A stretch of 35,835 nt of DNA, taken from contig CAKPKU010000006.1 in assembly GCA_934167365.1 (NCBI GenBank), positions 1-35,835 on the forward strand. The letters are read 5' to 3'. A program made the translations under genes and the position numbers. Positions 7,196-16,900 of this stretch are shown piece by piece. The notes beneath the pieces are model-generated. The model worked only from the letters and a program-made list of their open reading frames with translations, ran no database searches and was not told where the DNA came from. The DNA is from an uncultured Clostridia bacterium (GTDB taxonomy: Bacteria > Bacillota > Clostridia > TANB77 > CAG-508). How positions within the stretch are numbered: position 1 is the first letter of the stretch; each line of letters opens with the position of its first letter.

Positions 7196-7336
7196 TTAAT
7201 GAATTAAACAATGTTTATAGTATTCCGCGATTAGTTCATCTAATTTTACACTTAATTCATATGTGCTTTCAAAATCTTCAGTTAATATGCTTTTGTTCAA
7301 CTTGTCTCTTAGTTCACAAATCTGATCTAGTAACAT
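7196..7336 (-). CDS. Spo0E-like sporulation phosphatase
   Basis: A 46-residue protein (MLLDQICELRDKLNKSILTE...). Spo0E-type proteins remove phosphate from Spo0A~P and so delay sporulation. The helical hairpin pattern is clear: IxxLRxxLNxxI in the first helix and the signature SxxLD as SVKLDELIAEYYK (residues 29-41) in the second. The family signature is S-Q-E-L-D; here it is S-V-K-L-D, with Ser and Asp kept. GGAG lies 11 bases before the ATG, and the gene has its own promoter and terminator. Its presence suggests a host with the Spo0A pathway. Confidence 0.85.
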   Translation of the reverse strand: MLLDQICELRDKLNKSILTEDFESTYELSVKLDELIAEYYKHCLIH

Positions 7337-7390
7337 AATAACCATCTCCTTTTTTTGACTGCCCTCCTATTCTGTAACCTCTATATATTT

Positions 7391-7419
7391 AGGATACCAT
7401 ATTGATGAATTTCAGTCAA
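7391..7419 (-). promoter_or_regulatory. Promoter of the spo0E-like gene
   Basis: On the minus strand, TTGACT (7414-7419) and TATCCT (7391-7396) are separated by 17 bases, about 55 bases before the start codon. The stretch 7420-7495 up to lgt holds no clear terminator. Confidence 0.7.
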
Positions 7420-7495
7420 CAAAAGTTGGCATTTTTATACCCTTTTAGACCATTTTTCGTGTATCAAAATTTGACATTTTTCGACTAGTTGAAGT

Positions 7496-8269
7496 TTAAT
7501 TTTTTACTTTTCTCTTTTTAATTGAAATTATAGTATAGACTATTAATAGTGCAAAAAACAATATTAATGATAATAATTGAGATATTCTAATTGAACCTAA
7601 CATTAAACTGTCAGTTCTAAGTCCCTCAACAAAAAATCTTATAAAACTATATCCAATAAAATATAAACATACAATTTGCCCTTTAAAACTTCTTTTTTTG
7701 CTAATCTTCCACAAAACAAAAAATAATATAAAATTTCCTATCGACTCATATAAAAAAGTTGGATGTACATATTTAATAATACCATTTTCAATTATTTGCA
7801 TCTTTATAAATGAAGTTGTTTCACGCCCATATGCCTCTATATTTATGTAATTTCCCCATCTTCCAATAGCTTGCGATAATGGAATTATTGGTGCTAAGTA
7901 ATCCATTAAGTCTATCATATTAATTTTCTTTATTTTACAAAAAATAATTATAGTTATAACTGCTCCTATAAGGGCTCCATATATTGCTATTCCGCCATTT
8001 CTTAAATTAAAAATTTCAATTGGACTTTTTAAGTAGTAATCTAAATTAAATATAACATAATATGCTCTTGCACTTATTATTGCTATTGGAATCATAAATA
8101 AGCTTAGGTCAAAAATATCATCATATTTTACATTATATTTTCCGTCATTTGCCTTTGCCCATATAAATCCAACAATAATTGCAAATGTAATTATTATTGC
8201 ATACCAATATATATCGATATTTCCAATTGATAAAGCAACTCTTGGTATTAATCCAGTTTTAATTATCAT
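7496..8269 (-). CDS. lgt: Prolipoprotein diacylglyceryl transferase
   Basis: Lgt is a membrane enzyme that attaches diacylglycerol from phosphatidylglycerol to the lipobox cysteine of prolipoproteins. The 257-residue product has about seven hydrophobic segments. Family motifs are present: RNGGIAIYGALIG, the Lgt signature SQAIGRWGNYINIEAYG (about 132-148), HPTFLYES and RFFVEGLRTDS. I place the start at 8269 (MIIKTGLIPRV), where GGGAG lies nine bases upstream. A longer frame to 8350 would run into the palindromic element and adds 27 residues not expected in Lgt. It is downstream of ymfF-ymfH in the same direction. Confidence 0.95.
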   Translation of the reverse strand: MIIKTGLIPRVALSIGNIDIYWYAIIITFAIIVGFIWAKANDGKYNVKYDDIFDLSLFMIPIAIISARAYYVIFNLDYYLKSPIEIFNLRNGGIAIYGALIGAVITIIIFCKIKKINMIDLMDYLAPIIPLSQAIGRWGNYINIEAYGRETTSFIKMQIIENGIIKYVHPTFLYESIGNFILFFVLWKISKKRSFKGQIVCLYFIGYSFIRFFVEGLRTDSLMLGSIRISQLLSLILFFALLIVYTIISIKKRKVKN

Positions 8270-8293
8270 ATATAAATGCTCCCTTCTTAATGG

Positions 8294-8419
8294 AAAAGGG
8301 GACGGTTCTAAATTCCACATTTGTGGAATTTGGGACACATTTTTAGGCAATAAGGTTTTTACCCGAAAATAAATATGTCCCTTTTTCCATAAATGTGGAA
8401 AAGAGAACCGTCCCCTTTT
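8294..8419. repeat. MITE-like palindromic element between ymfH and lgt
   Basis: A 126-base element with 49-base terminal inverted repeats (8294-8342 and 8371-8419) that match at 41 of 49 positions, with the outer 16 bases identical (ends AAAAGGGGACGGTTCT). Each arm contains its own small hairpin (TTCCACATTTGTGGAA and its variant) and a GGGACA box, around a 28-base centre. It has no coding capacity. The GGGGACGGTTCT ends look like dispersed REP-like repeats seen in other bacteria. As RNA it would form a long hairpin between the ymfH stop and the lgt ribosome site. Confidence 0.8.
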
Positions 8420-8423
8420 ACTT

Positions 8424-9704
8424 TTATTTAGGTTTTATAATTGATAATACCATTTTATCTTCGTTAAATACCTCATTTAAAACATTTGTTGTGTATTCTT
8501 CTGTTACATCATCATATTTTTCAATATAATCAAATGAGTTAATTCCTTTCATTGTATCTGCTAAAAACATTTTTCCAATTCTTGATACATCATTGAACTC
8601 TGTTACAAATTCTCCATAAATTTTTCTTTTTACACGATTAAATTCTTCTGAATTTAATCCTTTATTTTTTAATTTTTTTACCTCTTCTTTAAACAATTGC
8701 TCTACTAACTGTGGATTATTTGATTGTCCAGTAATAAGTGCATGTGCATATTCTTTTGAAAATTCGTATTCTCCATCTGGCTCTTCTAATAGTATTTGCT
8801 CTTCATACATTTTTTTATATAATTCAGAACTTTTGCCTATTAAACAACCTAATATTATTTCAATAGCCATGTGTCTTTTAACAATTTCTGAAGGAGCTAC
8901 AACTTTATCTTTAATTCCAATCATAAATATTGGCATACTTACAGACATTGGCTTTTCCATGAATTTTTGATTTATTTCATCAGGCTCTTTTTCGTAGATT
9001 CTTTTTATTTCACCATAGTCTTTTGATTCTTTTAGTCTATTTTTTATTTCTTTTAAAATTTCTTCTGGCTCAAAATTTCCGCAAACTACTAATACCATAT
9101 TTGATGGATTATAAAAAGTATTGTAACATTTATATAATACATCAGGATCAATTTTGCTTATTGATTCAATTGTTCCCGCTATATCAATACGAATTGGATT
9201 TTTTGAGTATAAACATTTCAAACAATCTAAATATAATTGAAAACCTGGGTCATCATCATACATCATAATTTCCTGACCTATTATTCCTTTTTCTTTTTCT
9301 ACATTTTCATCTGTATAATATGGACTTTGAACATAATCCATAAATTCATCTAATCCCTTATAAAAATTTTCATCTTCACTACATTCAAAAAGATATGCTG
9401 TATGATCATTTGTTGTATATGCATTTGCATCTAACCCTAGAGCCATAAGTGTATCTAGGCTATTTTTTCCATTTGGTTGTTCAAACATTTTATGCTCTAA
9501 AAAGTGAGCTACACCATCTGGAACAAAAACTTCTTCTTTTGTTTGTGGATTTATAAATCTATTATCAATTGATCCAAAATTAGTTCCCCATATAATATAC
9601 TTTTTGCTTAATTCCTTTTTAGGAACAATAATAACTCTCAAACCATTTTCAAGTTTATCAGTATATATTTTTTCTTTAATTTTTAAACAATCTATTTTAT
9701 TCAT
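8424..9704 (-). CDS. ymfH: M16 family metallopeptidase, YmfH type
   Basis: A 426-residue zinc peptidase of the pitrilysin family. The inverted zinc motif HXXEH is intact as H67-FLE-H71 (VAHFLEHKMFE), with the third ligand glutamate at about 145 (GIIGQEIMMYDDDPG). It is the active partner of the inactive subunit ymfF encoded just upstream, 14 bases apart. In Bacillus relatives the pair is linked to processing or export and to the elongation factor P modification locus, although the exact substrate is not settled. GAAAGGA precedes the ATG. Together with lgt it forms one leftward unit. Confidence 0.92.
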   Translation of the reverse strand: MNKIDCLKIKEKIYTDKLENGLRVIIVPKKELSKKYIIWGTNFGSIDNRFINPQTKEEVFVPDGVAHFLEHKMFEQPNGKNSLDTLMALGLDANAYTTNDHTAYLFECSEDENFYKGLDEFMDYVQSPYYTDENVEKEKGIIGQEIMMYDDDPGFQLYLDCLKCLYSKNPIRIDIAGTIESISKIDPDVLYKCYNTFYNPSNMVLVVCGNFEPEEILKEIKNRLKESKDYGEIKRIYEKEPDEINQKFMEKPMSVSMPIFMIGIKDKVVAPSEIVKRHMAIEIILGCLIGKSSELYKKMYEEQILLEEPDGEYEFSKEYAHALITGQSNNPQLVEQLFKEEVKKLKNKGLNSEEFNRVKRKIYGEFVTEFNDVSRIGKMFLADTMKGINSFDYIEKYDDVTEEYTTNVLNEVFNEDKMVLSIIKPK

Positions 9705-9718
9705 ATATGCTTTCCTTT

Positions 9719-10978
9719 CTAATTCCCTAAAAAATAAATAGTGTTGATTTTTACTTTTTTAGCCACCTGTATAACTTGCTCTTTTGTTACACTTTTTATT
9801 TTTTGAATATATTCATCTAAATTAACAAATTTATTAGATAAGCCTTGTGCAAAGTAATAAATTATTTCTCCATCTTGACTATCTGGAATGCTTTTAACTG
9901 ATGCATATATTATTTGTTTAGCACTTTCTAAATCATTATCTGAAAAGTCTCCATTTTCTATTTGAACTAACTGGTCTTTAATTATTGAAATAGCTTTATC
10001 ATAATTTGCAACATCTATTCCACATCTTATAAAAACAGAATTTTTGGCTTTTAAATATGATGAACCTGCTGTATATGCTAAACTTGCCTTTTCTCTAACA
10101 TTTTGGAATAATTTAGAATTAGCACCTCCGCCTAAAATAACATTGTATACTGATGCAATGTATGCTTCATCTTCATTTGTATTTAATACATCAAGTCCAA
10201 TCATTAATTTTCCTTGTGTAATATCCATCTTTTCATTAACTATTTTAGGTGATTCAAGACTGCTTGTAATCGTTCTTGCTGTTGTTGGAATGATATTACC
10301 TTTTCTTTCGTTTAAATTGCTTAATATTTCATTCTCGCCAATATTTTGGATATTATATCCTGATACAAAGACATCAATTTTACAATTATTTATTAGCTCT
10401 TTATAATATTCATATAAATTTTTCTCATCTATTTCATCTAAATCTTCAACATAACCAAATTTATAAAGACCAAAAACTTCATTTTTAAACATTTCTTCTA
10501 TACATCTATCTAGTGCATATTTAGTTTTATTATCGATTTTTCCTTCGATTATTTGTTTAAGCGTATTTTTTTCGCCTTCAACATAGTCTTTTTTGAAACA
10601 ATTATTTTCAATATTTGGATTAAAAACTATGTCACTTAATAAATCTAATGATTTTTTTGCTAATTCATCTTTTTGTGGTAAAAATTCATCATTTATAGAT
10701 TCTAAATAAAACTTTAAAACATGATTATCACCATGTTTATCAACACCGCAATCAAAAGATGCTCCATACATATTTTCAAGCTCTTTTGCGATTGCATCTT
10801 GTGACTTTAACTTTGCTGTTCCTCTTCTTAAAACTGCACTTATTAAGGCATTTTTTGTTATATTTGCTCTATTAAGTGGAGTTGTAAGGAAAATGGCAAA
10901 TAAGTTTGTTTTAAACTTTGGAGTTTCAATAGTGTGAAGCTCTATGCCATTTTTAATCGTATTTTTTTTATAATTCAT
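9719..10978 (-). CDS. ymfF: M16 family peptidase-like protein, YmfF type (no zinc motif)
   Basis: A 419-residue M16 homologue that lacks HXXEH: the equivalent place reads NALISAVLRRGTAKLKSQDAIAKELENMYGASFD, typical of the non-catalytic subunit. The C-terminal half retains the M16 fold pattern (YNVILGGGANSKLFQNVREKASLAYTAGSSY). It probably forms a heterodimer with YmfH, like other two-subunit M16 peptidases. It is the first gene of the ymfF-ymfH unit, with a promoter 42-71 bases upstream and AAAGGA before the ATG. No damage is seen. Confidence 0.92.
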   Translation of the reverse strand: MNYKKNTIKNGIELHTIETPKFKTNLFAIFLTTPLNRANITKNALISAVLRRGTAKLKSQDAIAKELENMYGASFDCGVDKHGDNHVLKFYLESINDEFLPQKDELAKKSLDLLSDIVFNPNIENNCFKKDYVEGEKNTLKQIIEGKIDNKTKYALDRCIEEMFKNEVFGLYKFGYVEDLDEIDEKNLYEYYKELINNCKIDVFVSGYNIQNIGENEILSNLNERKGNIIPTTARTITSSLESPKIVNEKMDITQGKLMIGLDVLNTNEDEAYIASVYNVILGGGANSKLFQNVREKASLAYTAGSSYLKAKNSVFIRCGIDVANYDKAISIIKDQLVQIENGDFSDNDLESAKQIIYASVKSIPDSQDGEIIYYFAQGLSNKFVNLDEYIQKIKSVTKEQVIQVAKKVKINTIYFLGN

Positions 10979-11019
10979 AGCAATTTCAGTCCTTTCACAA
11001 TATATTTTTTGATATTCAT

Positions 11020-11049
11020 ATTATAATACAATATTGGAAAAATATTCAA
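11020..11049 (-). promoter_or_regulatory. Promoter of ymfF-ymfH
   Basis: On the minus strand, TTGAAT (11044-11049) and TATAAT (11020-11025) are separated by 18 bases. The rest of 10979-11131 shows nothing else. Confidence 0.65.
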
Positions 11050-11131
11050 CTGTTTTATTTTACAATAGTTATATTTGATTATTTGATTTTGTGTGCAATT
11101 ATTTAAATTGATTAATAGTAGAAAAACGAAC

Positions 11132-11179
11132 TAAAAAATAAACCATATAAAACTAAAGTTTTATATGGTTTATTTTTTA
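11132..11179 (-). terminator. Terminator at the end of the secretion-like operon
   Basis: A perfect inverted repeat of more than 20 bases with a very short loop (TAAAAAATAAACCATATAAA and its complement). It ends against the stop codon of the last gene (11180-11182). The T-rich arm provides a T-run in both directions, so it also insulates ymfF. Confidence 0.92.
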
Positions 11180-12604
11180 TTATTTTTTCTTTAAATTTCT
11201 TGCTCTTCTGTTCAGTGCATCTCCAGCTAATGTTCGCTCCTCTACTTTATTAACCTCTTTCTGTTTTTCTTTATTCGCTTTAAAATTCTCACAAAACTTA
11301 TTAACTTGTTCTTCTGAATAAACTTCATCATTTTGTGTGATATCATTTATTATATTTAATTTAATATTTTGCTCATCATTTTCAGTAAGAATTAAGCCCT
11401 CCCTATTTAGTTTTTCTTTTACTTGATTTACAGCTTTTTCAATTCTTACATCATTTTCATCAGTTATATCCTCAACAGTGAATGCTTCATTTTTAGAATT
11501 CACAATTCTATTAGCTTCTTCGTTTATATATCTATTTTCGTTTGTTCTTCGATTGTACATATTTCTTGTTGTATTTGATCTTGAAATTCCTTCTCTGTTA
11601 ATATCAAGATAATTAGTATTACTAGTTTGTACCTCTCTACTTGGCATCCACAAGTCATTTTGTGTCATCATCTGACCACTTAAATTCTGTGTTACTTTTC
11701 TTTGCTCTAATAACTTTATCTCACCATATTCTCCGTAGGTTATAACATATCGCATATCTTTATTTTGGTTTGAATATAAGGCTCCATATGTATTTTTTTC
11801 TTCAATTTTGTTGTTATTATTAGTTATAATATTAGTTCTTCCAGACTCATTCGTTGATTTACCAAATTCCGCGGATTTTTCATACTTTCCTCTTCCATTA
11901 TCTGAAACGACCTCCAATTCACCAGACCTTAGCTGAATTACCATAGCCATGTTTCTAGCAACATTTAAATTATTATCATAAAATAAATCATCTTGTATTG
12001 GAGTAATCTGATTAATATCTTCTTTTTTTATCTCTAAATCATCAGAAAGTAGCTCTTTCATTTGCTCATTGTTTTCTTTGTTATTTATACTTTTTTGCTC
12101 TATTTTTCGCTTTTCTTTTTCGTGCTCTTTTTTATCTAATTTAGATTTCTCATATTGTTCCTTTTCTTTTCTATTTAATGCAACTGCTTTCCTGTTAATA
12201 AATTCAATATATGTCTCTAGATCACCATTTTCATTTATCCCTGCTACTTCATAATTTGTTCCATTTTTTTCATTTTCTTTTTTTATATTATTTTTTAACT
12301 TTATAAGCTCTTCAGTAATTTCTCTATCATATCTTAATCTATGATTTTCATCGGTTTCAGCTATTTTATTATTATCATTATATAATTCAACCTTTTTATC
12401 AGTTTGGCCATATTTATTGATGAATTCTTTAGCAATAAAATAAATATTTTCTAATTTAACAGCCACTTCATTTTTAATAGTTGAATTTGATATATAGAAT
12501 TTCTCATAAGGAATTATATATAATAATCTTTCATTCAATTTATCTTCCATATCTTCAATAACTTCTTTTCTTATTTGTAATCCTTTAAATGTATCTTTAC
12601 GCAA
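11180..12604 (-). CDS. Cytoplasmic hypothetical protein, last gene of the secretion-like operon
   Basis: A 474-residue hydrophilic protein with no signal peptide or membrane segment. The start is TTG at 12604 with AGGGAG eight bases upstream; the first ATG would be at codon 19. Residues about 1-150 look folded (LLYIIPYEKFYISNSTIKNEV, DLETYIEFINRKAVALNRKE). A Lys/Glu-rich coiled-coil stretch follows at about 150-190, then an Asn-rich low-complexity middle, then a helical C-terminal region. The protein ends in a basic cluster (LNRRARNLKKK). I do not recognise the family. As the only soluble product of the operon it could be a substrate, a chaperone or a cytoplasmic regulator; the basic tail recalls C-terminal export signals of type IV substrates, but that is a guess. 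Confidence 0.75.
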   Translation of the reverse strand: MRKDTFKGLQIRKEVIEDMEDKLNERLLYIIPYEKFYISNSTIKNEVAVKLENIYFIAKEFINKYGQTDKKVELYNDNNKIAETDENHRLRYDREITEELIKLKNNIKKENEKNGTNYEVAGINENGDLETYIEFINRKAVALNRKEKEQYEKSKLDKKEHEKEKRKIEQKSINNKENNEQMKELLSDDLEIKKEDINQITPIQDDLFYDNNLNVARNMAMVIQLRSGELEVVSDNGRGKYEKSAEFGKSTNESGRTNIITNNNNKIEEKNTYGALYSNQNKDMRYVITYGEYGEIKLLEQRKVTQNLSGQMMTQNDLWMPSREVQTSNTNYLDINREGISRSNTTRNMYNRRTNENRYINEEANRIVNSKNEAFTVEDITDENDVRIEKAVNQVKEKLNREGLILTENDEQNIKLNIINDITQNDEVYSEEQVNKFCENFKANKEKQKEVNKVEERTLAGDALNRRARNLKKK

Positions 12605-12616
12605 TCAAATCACTCC

Positions 12617-13981
12617 CTAATTAACATTAAACGATAACTCAAAATCTGTAATGCCATTTCCTAGTTTTATAATAAAATCATTCTTCGTTACCTTATCTTG
12701 GTTCTGTTGATCAGAATCAGTACTAGACATATCTACTGTTATAACAAAACTTTCTCCTTCTTTTTTGTATTTAGTATACTTAAAATCTACTTTTTCGAAA
12801 TACTTAGCTTTTAACTCCTGCTCAAGCTTATTAACATTCTCAAAATTTTCTCGTTTAAAAGTTTCATTTAAATGTTTATATATATTACTGTAATCTTTTT
12901 TGTTTATCATTTCCTTCACAGTTTCTAAACACATACAAGCCCTTTCAATATCTGATGCCGAGTTGTATCTTTCTCTTGTTTCCTGCAATGGAGCAGAATA
13001 TGAATCTAACAATAGTTTGAAATCCAATACAGACTTTTCTTTGATAATATAATAACACCCTTTACTATCTATACCAATATATATTGTTTCGTCATTAGAT
13101 TCTTCTTTTTTTACATAAGATATATTTATATTACTATCTTTGTTTTTTTCTACATATGAATAATAATTATTTTCATTGTCAAACTTATTGTTTCTATACT
13201 CATTATCCAATAGCTCATATGATTTTTTCACATCATTAACTTCAAAAAAATAATACAATTTGTAATAATTCTCTATAATATTTTTGGTTAAATTTTCATA
13301 AGTTTTAACTTCAAATGAATTATAATTATTAGATTTTATTTCCGTACTTTTTGAATCCCCAGTCTTTTCGATAGCTCCAGTGTTACTTGACATAATATTT
13401 TTCATTATATTACTATATTGTTCTTCATTAACTGTTCCATATGGACTTATAGTAAAAGTTAAATTATATACATCAAGATTTACAATAAATAATTCTTTAT
13501 TTATTTCCCTATATGTTTCTGAATATGAGCTACCATATACATAATATTTATATTCATGGTCAAAACTAATCTCCTTTTGATTTACTTTAATCGCAAAAAA
13601 TTTAGTCCTTTGTTCTACTTTATCAATATTTTGAAATACATTACTTTCATTTATTTTTTTGTTTTTCTTATAATCATCATCTAATAAATTATAAATTGCA
13701 TTATAATCTCCTAAATAGTTATACTCATAGTATTTATCAATACATTCTTGAATTGAAAGTAATATTGATGTACTGTTTAATTTTTGTATACTTGTATTTG
13801 TATATTGAATTGGCGCCTCTTTATCAATTTCAATAAATTCATCTGGAGTATTAGTATTTGAATATGTATTTTCAACCTCAATATTTTTTTTCTTACTTTC
13901 ACTAAGCCAATACAGCAGAACCATTACTACTACTAATAATATTATTAATATTATTAAAATTAACTTTCCAACTTTTTTCAT
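12617..13981 (-). CDS. Single-pass membrane protein with three NTF2-like repeats (VirB8/TcpC-like)
   Basis: A short cytoplasmic N-terminus and one membrane helix (about 8-28) precede about 420 extracellular residues. These divide into three similar units, each opening with a helix of the type xxIxxYYxxxxxxDxxxxYxLLDxxYKxN: at about 80 (CIDKYYEYNYLGDYNAIYNL), about 230 (NIIENYYKLYYFFEVNDVKK) and about 345 (ETVKEMINKKDYSNIYKHLN), each followed by beta strands. This is the NTF2-like fold used by VirB8 and by TcpC-type proteins of Gram-positive conjugation systems. I start at ATG 13981 (GGAG eight bases upstream) rather than TTG 13987. The exact family is unassigned. Confidence 0.72.
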   Translation of the reverse strand: MKKVGKLILIILIILLVVVMVLLYWLSESKKKNIEVENTYSNTNTPDEFIEIDKEAPIQYTNTSIQKLNSTSILLSIQECIDKYYEYNYLGDYNAIYNLLDDDYKKNKKINESNVFQNIDKVEQRTKFFAIKVNQKEISFDHEYKYYVYGSSYSETYREINKELFIVNLDVYNLTFTISPYGTVNEEQYSNIMKNIMSSNTGAIEKTGDSKSTEIKSNNYNSFEVKTYENLTKNIIENYYKLYYFFEVNDVKKSYELLDNEYRNNKFDNENNYYSYVEKNKDSNINISYVKKEESNDETIYIGIDSKGCYYIIKEKSVLDFKLLLDSYSAPLQETRERYNSASDIERACMCLETVKEMINKKDYSNIYKHLNETFKRENFENVNKLEQELKAKYFEKVDFKYTKYKKEGESFVITVDMSSTDSDQQNQDKVTKNDFIIKLGNGITDFELSFNVN

Positions 13982-13994
13982 ATGCAAATCTCCT

Positions 13995-16900
13995 TTAATC
14001 TTCTATTATCATACACCTTTTGAATCTATCTAAGAAACTTAAAGGTTGCCATCCATTTCTATTTCCACCAACATAGTCTCCACCAACATCAGAAATATAT
14101 ACTTGTGTTCCATCGTCACTTATTGCAAGAACACAAAGGAAATGTGATTCACTATATTTATCTGTCCAAACCATACATGGTTTACCTGACTTTAACTGAT
14201 TAATTATTGCCTGCGAAACATTGCTATACTCCCAATAACATTTTTTCCCTATTATTTGAGATAGTCCTAATGGATGATCCCCACCAATACCATGATCTTT
14301 ATAATACTGATTTACTTGTCCAGGCGACATATCTATTCCATACCCAGAAGCAATTACAGATACTGATGTTATTGCACATCCTCCATTTGCCAAAGATCCT
14401 CCAAAAAGTGCTAAAGTGTCTCCTGCATATGAACCTTGACCTTGTTTATAATTCCTATATACTCTTGTTCCCACTGAAAATGTAGTTTTATAACCATCTC
14501 CTGCTGAGGATTGCTCTGTTCCACCACTTGCTCCAGTTCCAATTCCTCCTGTTCCACTTGTATTTACAAGTGAAAATTTACTTAGATCAAAGACCGTTAT
14601 ATCAAGCTTTTCTGATAATTCATTAGAATCGTCTTTTATTACTACCTTTCCATTAGCCACATCTAAAATGTAACCATAAATATCAACCATAAATGAAACC
14701 TTTTCATTATCTTTTATCATATCATCAACAATATATTCATCTTTCGTCATTGAATTTAATGTATTTTTGTTTTTACGTAAAAGTTTCACAATATTATCAT
14801 CTTTTGAGCCTCCATCAATTTTCTCAGTAATAACTTCTTTTGATTTTTCCTGAAACTCTTTATATGTATCAGCATTATTTTCATATTTCAATAGCCATGT
14901 ATCTGCAAATGTCACTGCTAATTTAGAATTAATAGATATTGTTTTTATATCTGTGGTTTCCATAACACTAAATACATCAGTTCCATATCCATTTGGATTG
15001 GCCATAGAAACTGTCGGTTTACTCATTGATGAGCTACTACTGCTTGTATCTGTTTCGCTATAAACAGTAATATAAACTTTGCTTTCTTCCTCTATATTGT
15101 TGCAAGCTAAATTAGCCCATTTTGTAATAAATTTTGGATTATTTGTATTAACACAAATTGCCCATAAAAAGTCAAAATATAAAGTATAATTTTTCAGTGC
15201 TTCTTGATACTTAACACCTGAAGAAGAATATGTTACATTACTTGTACTACTTTGTTTACTTGATATACTACCATGACTTTCTGCTGAATATGCAGTATTT
15301 GATATTGTATATTGGTATGTGTATACATCTGTAATTGTAGTATTAACGCTCCTTTTATTAGCTACAATAATAGAATAACCTGAATCAGTATTCTTTGATT
15401 CTACATTATTACTTGTATTATTAGTTGCTCCAGCTCCTAATATAGCTGTTTTAATATTATTCGTTAATATATCTTTTGCATCTGAATCACTAATATGTAT
15501 TCCAGAGCTATCTGCTCCTTTTAAAAAACCTGAATCATCATTTAAATTATTATTTACATCAATATAATATGCCCATGAGTTTTGGCTACAAAATTCTTTC
15601 ATTTTTGCATTGAATTCATCTATCTTTGAATTCATATCACTTGCATTATTATAACTTGAGCCCATATGATAAACACTATTAAAGAATATCGGTACATTAG
15701 GGTATTTTGCATGCAAATTATTTAATACTTCATTCATTTCCGCAATTTGCGACAAATTATTTACACCCAACATTACTGACACTCCAGATACAGATGATGG
15801 CAACATAACATCAGTAGATAAAACTGTACCACTACCATTTTTAGTAGTATCAACCCAGTTGCTTGGAGTTGATGATACAACACCTATTACAGTTACATTA
15901 TTGCCTAAAGAGCTTAATTGTGTTTTTAATCCCTCATATCTAGAATCACCTATAAATAAGAAATTATCTAATGTAGTCACTTTGCTTGTTTGGCTTGTAC
16001 CTGATGTAGTGTTATTACTTGAACCTCTAATACCACTATATAATGTATATACATCATTCGCTTTATTAATTCTGTTAGACATTGCAGGTATACCAGCTCT
16101 TTCCCATTTAGTACAGAAAAATTGTGTAGCTTCATCAATACTTGTCATTGCAATAAACTGTTGATATGATTGCTCACTCCATTGAAGATCAGCACCAACA
16201 CGTTCAGCACTAGGGTCTGTTTCCATCCATAAAAACTGTAATTGCACCTCAATATCCCCAGGGTCTCTTCCTAGTGAAGAAGCATAATTTTGTAATTGAG
16301 TTCTTCTTCCATATGACCATTGAGCTATACCATAACCTATTCCACTTCCAGCTTCCACTAATGTCGGATTGATATTTACTGTTGACTCTTGCATTAAATT
16401 ACCAATTATAGCTGCTGTACATACATCTGATAATCCTTTACTTGTTAAAAAGTTCCATACTATTTCTGCATTTGTATTACCAGAAAAGTCACCTGATGAA
16501 GATGATGAATTAGTAACTCCTGCTACGTTTCTTTTTAATGTATAATAGTCAAAAACCTCATCTGTATTTTTTAAAAGTAAAGCATCAAAGTTGTCCGTAG
16601 ATGTGTATTTTAATTTTTTAACTTCTCCATTTTCATCTTTTCTTTGAATAACAATTCCACCCTTTACAGTTTCATCATCATTAATAGTTTCACTAATAGC
16701 TTTATCACCTGTTTTGTTTCCTTTAGCTATTGTTCCAGCACCACTTTGTGAAGCACTACTTACTGATGTAATATTAGCACCAGAATACATTTTAGCCATA
16801 CTTGTAGCAACTAATCCAGGTTCATCTTTGTCTTCATTGTTATATACGAAAAATATCTGCGAAATTGTCTTTTTTCCATCTGAAACATATGGTCCTCGCT

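Noticed and set aside
8270..8350. Longer lgt start adding 27 residues
   Set aside because: The extra codons come from the palindromic element, and the good ribosome site belongs to the ATG at 8269.
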